A stretch of DNA of 14,327 nt from Sulfurihydrogenibium yellowstonense SS-5 (GTDB taxonomy: Bacteria > Aquificota > Aquificia > Aquificales > Hydrogenothermaceae), in NCBI RefSeq assembly GCF_000173615.1, contig NZ_ABZS01000014.1, positions 1-14,327 on the forward strand, read 5' to 3'. The notes beneath the pieces were generated by a model. It was not told the origin of the DNA. It worked only from the letters and a program-made list of their open reading frames with translations, and did not search any database. Shown piece by piece: positions 12,878-14,327 of the stretch. Every line of letters starts with the position of its first letter. Position 1 is the first letter of the stretch. The translations under genes and the position numbers were made by a program.

Positions 12878-14182
12878 ATGATAACACTCCAATGTCAACT
12901 TGAATTCCAAAATAAGCAAGATAAAGAGATTGTATTAGATTTAATGCGTAAATTTTCATCTGCTATGAGATATGCTTATCAAAGATTGTTAGAAGGTGAA
13001 AAAAGAAAAGATTTGAAAAAGCATTTATCAAAACTATTCAGCATAAATACAAGATACTCAGACGATGCTATATTCTTAGCACAATCAATGATTACATCAT
13101 GCAAAGAGAGGGAACAAAATCCAAAAAAGCTTATCTTTGGCTCAAGGAAATTATTTGAGCAATTAAAGAAAAACCATTTAACAGGTAAAAGAAGAAAACA
13201 GTTAAAAACAAAATGGAAGGAAAGCAGACAAGGGAATTTGTATTCAAGAGGAGATAAAACAAAACAAGGAAATCTGAATTTAAGATTTCAGTGGATAAAT
13301 GATGAATTGTATTTAAGAATAAACACAGGAGATAGACAGTATATCTACGCAAAAGTAATTAGAAGTGTTGAAAGAAAAAATGATAAATGGATAGAGTTTA
13401 TGTTTATGCTTGAAAATGCATACAGATATGGAGAATGGTTTCCATACTCAGTTAATCTGAAAATAAAAAACGGCAATGTATATGCTTTTATATCTGTTGA
13501 AGAGAAACTGCCACATATCACAATCAAAAAAGACAATGGAATAATAGGCATAGATGTAAACGCATATCCATTTCATTTAGCATTGGCTTTTACACTACAA
13601 AAAGGTAAAAGAGGATTGGGATATAAAGAAAAACTGCCTAAGAATTACAAAGAACTTTTAAATGATTCTGATTTTCTATCATACACTATAGCAAGAATTG
13701 AAGATAATATTAAAAAACTAAAACAAAAGCTAAAAGAAGAAAAAAACGAATATAAGAGAAATAAAATTAAAAGCAAATTAGCAAAACTAAGAAAAAACCT
13801 AAAAACATTACAAAACCACGTCTCACTTTTCACATCTCACGTCTCACGTTTAGAAAGTGGAAAGAGCAAGACAGCTTCCCAACAAACTGTCAACCAACGG
13901 AAGGAACTGGTGAGGGGTCTGCCTACAAGCAGACATAAAAGCTGGCAAGTTCTTTCCATAGCTTTAGCCTTCTGCTGTCTTGAAAAATCTTACAGAGATT
14001 TTTCTCCTTTGAAACGTGTTATAATTTCAAAGGATTGGACAGCAGTGGCTAATAGGTTAGTTCCTGTGCTTGGTATATGGACTATGACACTTCCAAAATA
14101 CCGCCTGTTGGGGTCGGAAGTGTCTGAAATGGCGGAATACAAATTCCCCAACCCAAGCTGTAGTTTTATACAGTTTGGTTGA
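12878..14182 (+). CDS. tnpB: TnpB-family RNA-guided nuclease, apparently internally deleted
   Basis: A 434-residue TnpB (IS605 OrfB) of the lineage found in thermophiles. The N-terminal recognition part is intact, followed by RuvC-I GIIGIDVNAYPFHLALA with D226. In relatives about 130 residues with the RuvC-II Glu, a DKD-type RuvC-III and any zinc ribbon come next. Here the sequence passes at about residues 238-244 straight into GKRGLGYKEKLPKNYKELL, which normally follows RuvC-III. No other catalytic Glu/Asp motif or C-x2-C pair is seen. The C-terminus (TVNQRKELVRG, YRDFSPLK, KDWTAVANRLVPV) looks native. Residues 314-325 are encoded by a CACGTCTCAC repeat. The frame is open throughout, so a protein may be made, but it is probably nuclease-dead. 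The ribosome-binding site is weak. The family layout is from memory. Confidence 0.8.
   Translation: MITLQCQLEFQNKQDKEIVLDLMRKFSSAMRYAYQRLLEGEKRKDLKKHLSKLFSINTRYSDDAIFLAQSMITSCKEREQNPKKLIFGSRKLFEQLKKNHLTGKRRKQLKTKWKESRQGNLYSRGDKTKQGNLNLRFQWINDELYLRINTGDRQYIYAKVIRSVERKNDKWIEFMFMLENAYRYGEWFPYSVNLKIKNGNVYAFISVEEKLPHITIKKDNGIIGIDVNAYPFHLALAFTLQKGKRGLGYKEKLPKNYKELLNDSDFLSYTIARIEDNIKKLKQKLKEEKNEYKRNKIKSKLAKLRKNLKTLQNHVSLFTSHVSRLESGKSKTASQQTVNQRKELVRGLPTSRHKSWQVLSIALAFCCLEKSYRDFSPLKRVIISKDWTAVANRLVPVLGIWTMTLPKYRLLGSEVSEMAEYKFPNPSCSFIQFG
13817..13851. repeat. CACGTCTCAC repeat inside tnpB
   Basis: Imperfect units CACGTCTCAC, TTTTCACATC, TCACGTCTCAC, GTTT match the intergenic run at 6198-6240. They are translated in frame as HVSLFTSHVSRL in a variable, probably unstructured linker, so the insertion did not break the ORF. 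Confidence 0.7.
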
Positions 14183-14189
14183 CCAGGTT
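14086..14189 (+). ncRNA. Candidate omega RNA (guide RNA scaffold) overlapping the tnpB 3' end
   Basis: Three stems interleave: GACACTTCC/GGAAGTGTC (14086-14094/14116-14124, 9 bp), CCGCC/GGCGG (14101-14105/14131-14135) and GTTGGGG/CCCCAAC (14107-14113/14146-14152). They are followed by the right-end hairpin 14155-14176. Stems two and three cross the first, giving the pseudoknot expected of TnpB omega RNAs, which end at the element's right end. The guide would begin at 14190 with TAGATGGAAGAGC, the start of dapD. The true 5' end is probably further upstream inside tnpB. Confidence 0.6.
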
Positions 14190-14192
14190 TAG

Positions 14193-14327
14193 ATGGAAGA
14201 GCTTAAAAAACTTATTTTAGAAGCATGGGAAAACAGAGAGCTTTTAAAAGAAAATAAATACAAAGAAGCGGTAAGAGAAACCATTGACTTATTAGACAAT
14301 GGAAAAATAAGAGTAGCAGAGAAGATA
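14193..14327 (+). CDS. dapD: Tetrahydrodipicolinate N-succinyltransferase, N-terminal fragment
   Basis: First 45 codons of DapD, which succinylates tetrahydrodipicolinate in the diaminopimelate/lysine pathway feeding peptidoglycan. The N-terminal helical domain is recognisable: MEELKKLILEAWENREL, then VRETIDLLDNGKIRVAEKI, parallel to E. coli LDSGALRVAEKI. The hexapeptide-repeat domain lies beyond the window edge. The ATG is 10 nt after the tnpB stop, with only AGG (14185-14187) as a ribosome-binding site. The original strong GGGAGGT is stranded at 12818, upstream of the insertion. Translation may now rely on coupling to tnpB. Confidence 0.85.
   Translation, partial: MEELKKLILEAWENRELLKENKYKEAVRETIDLLDNGKIRVAEKI

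Larger units (their letters stand above)
12826..14189 (+). mobile_element. tnpB-only insertion sequence (IS200/IS605-like, no tnpA)
   Basis: A 1364-bp element containing only tnpB. AGGTT precedes the left end (12821-12825) and forms the right end (14185-14189), as do the left and right cleavage motifs of IS200/IS605 elements, which make no target duplication. An 8-bp stem with one G-U pair (14155-14162/14169-14176) lies 13 nt before the right end, where TnpA would bind. A weaker T/A hairpin lies at 12837-12854 near the left end. With no TnpA it could move only in trans. It sits between the Shine-Dalgarno and ATG of dapD. Confidence 0.7.

Overview
AT-rich window from a thermophilic, Gram-negative, probably autotrophic bacterium. 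The gene set (lipid A genes lpxA/lpxI, an FrdB/SdhB iron-sulfur subunit paired with a separate CCG-domain subunit, a sigma-54 activator beside two DUF2173 proteins) best fits the Aquificales, plausibly Hydrogenothermaceae such as Sulfurihydrogenibium. That placement is inference from gene content and composition; no rRNA is present.

Layout. 1-972 (+): 3' end of moaA, an unlisted 31-residue membrane peptide, and a thiE/tenI gene that overlaps it. 973-1453: decayed repeats. 1454-3715 (-): a tight operon arsR-trxA-lpxA-lpxI behind a good promoter. 3998-5916 (-): frdB/sdhB-like gene overlapping a two-CCG-domain subunit gene, probably parts of a fumarate reductase/succinate dehydrogenase. 6232-7248 (-): aldo/keto reductase. 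7553-8314 (-): YmdB-type metallophosphoesterase, divergent from 8481-9605 (+), a lysine 2,3-aminomutase. Its stop codon directly abuts that of a convergent sigma-54 activator (9606-11204, -). The activator ends an operon of two tandem DUF2173 proteins and an SCP2-like protein. Upstream of that operon are a TGGCATG sigma-54-like element and, at the distance expected of an enhancer, four TGTTGCA repeats.

12826-14189 (+): a tnpB-only insertion sequence that landed between the Shine-Dalgarno sequence and the start codon of dapD. AGGTT occurs at both ends. The TnpB appears internally deleted, keeping RuvC-I but lacking the RuvC-II/III and zinc-ribbon region. Its 3' end encodes interleaved stems typical of an omega RNA, whose guide would be the start of dapD itself. 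14193 to the end (+): 5' part of dapD.

Most intergenic spaces carry copies of one miniature repeat family: two inverted copies of a hairpin unit, with recognisable terminal inverted repeats in the best copy. A second low-complexity repeat (CACGTCTCAC) occurs both at the aldo/keto reductase stop codon and inside tnpB.
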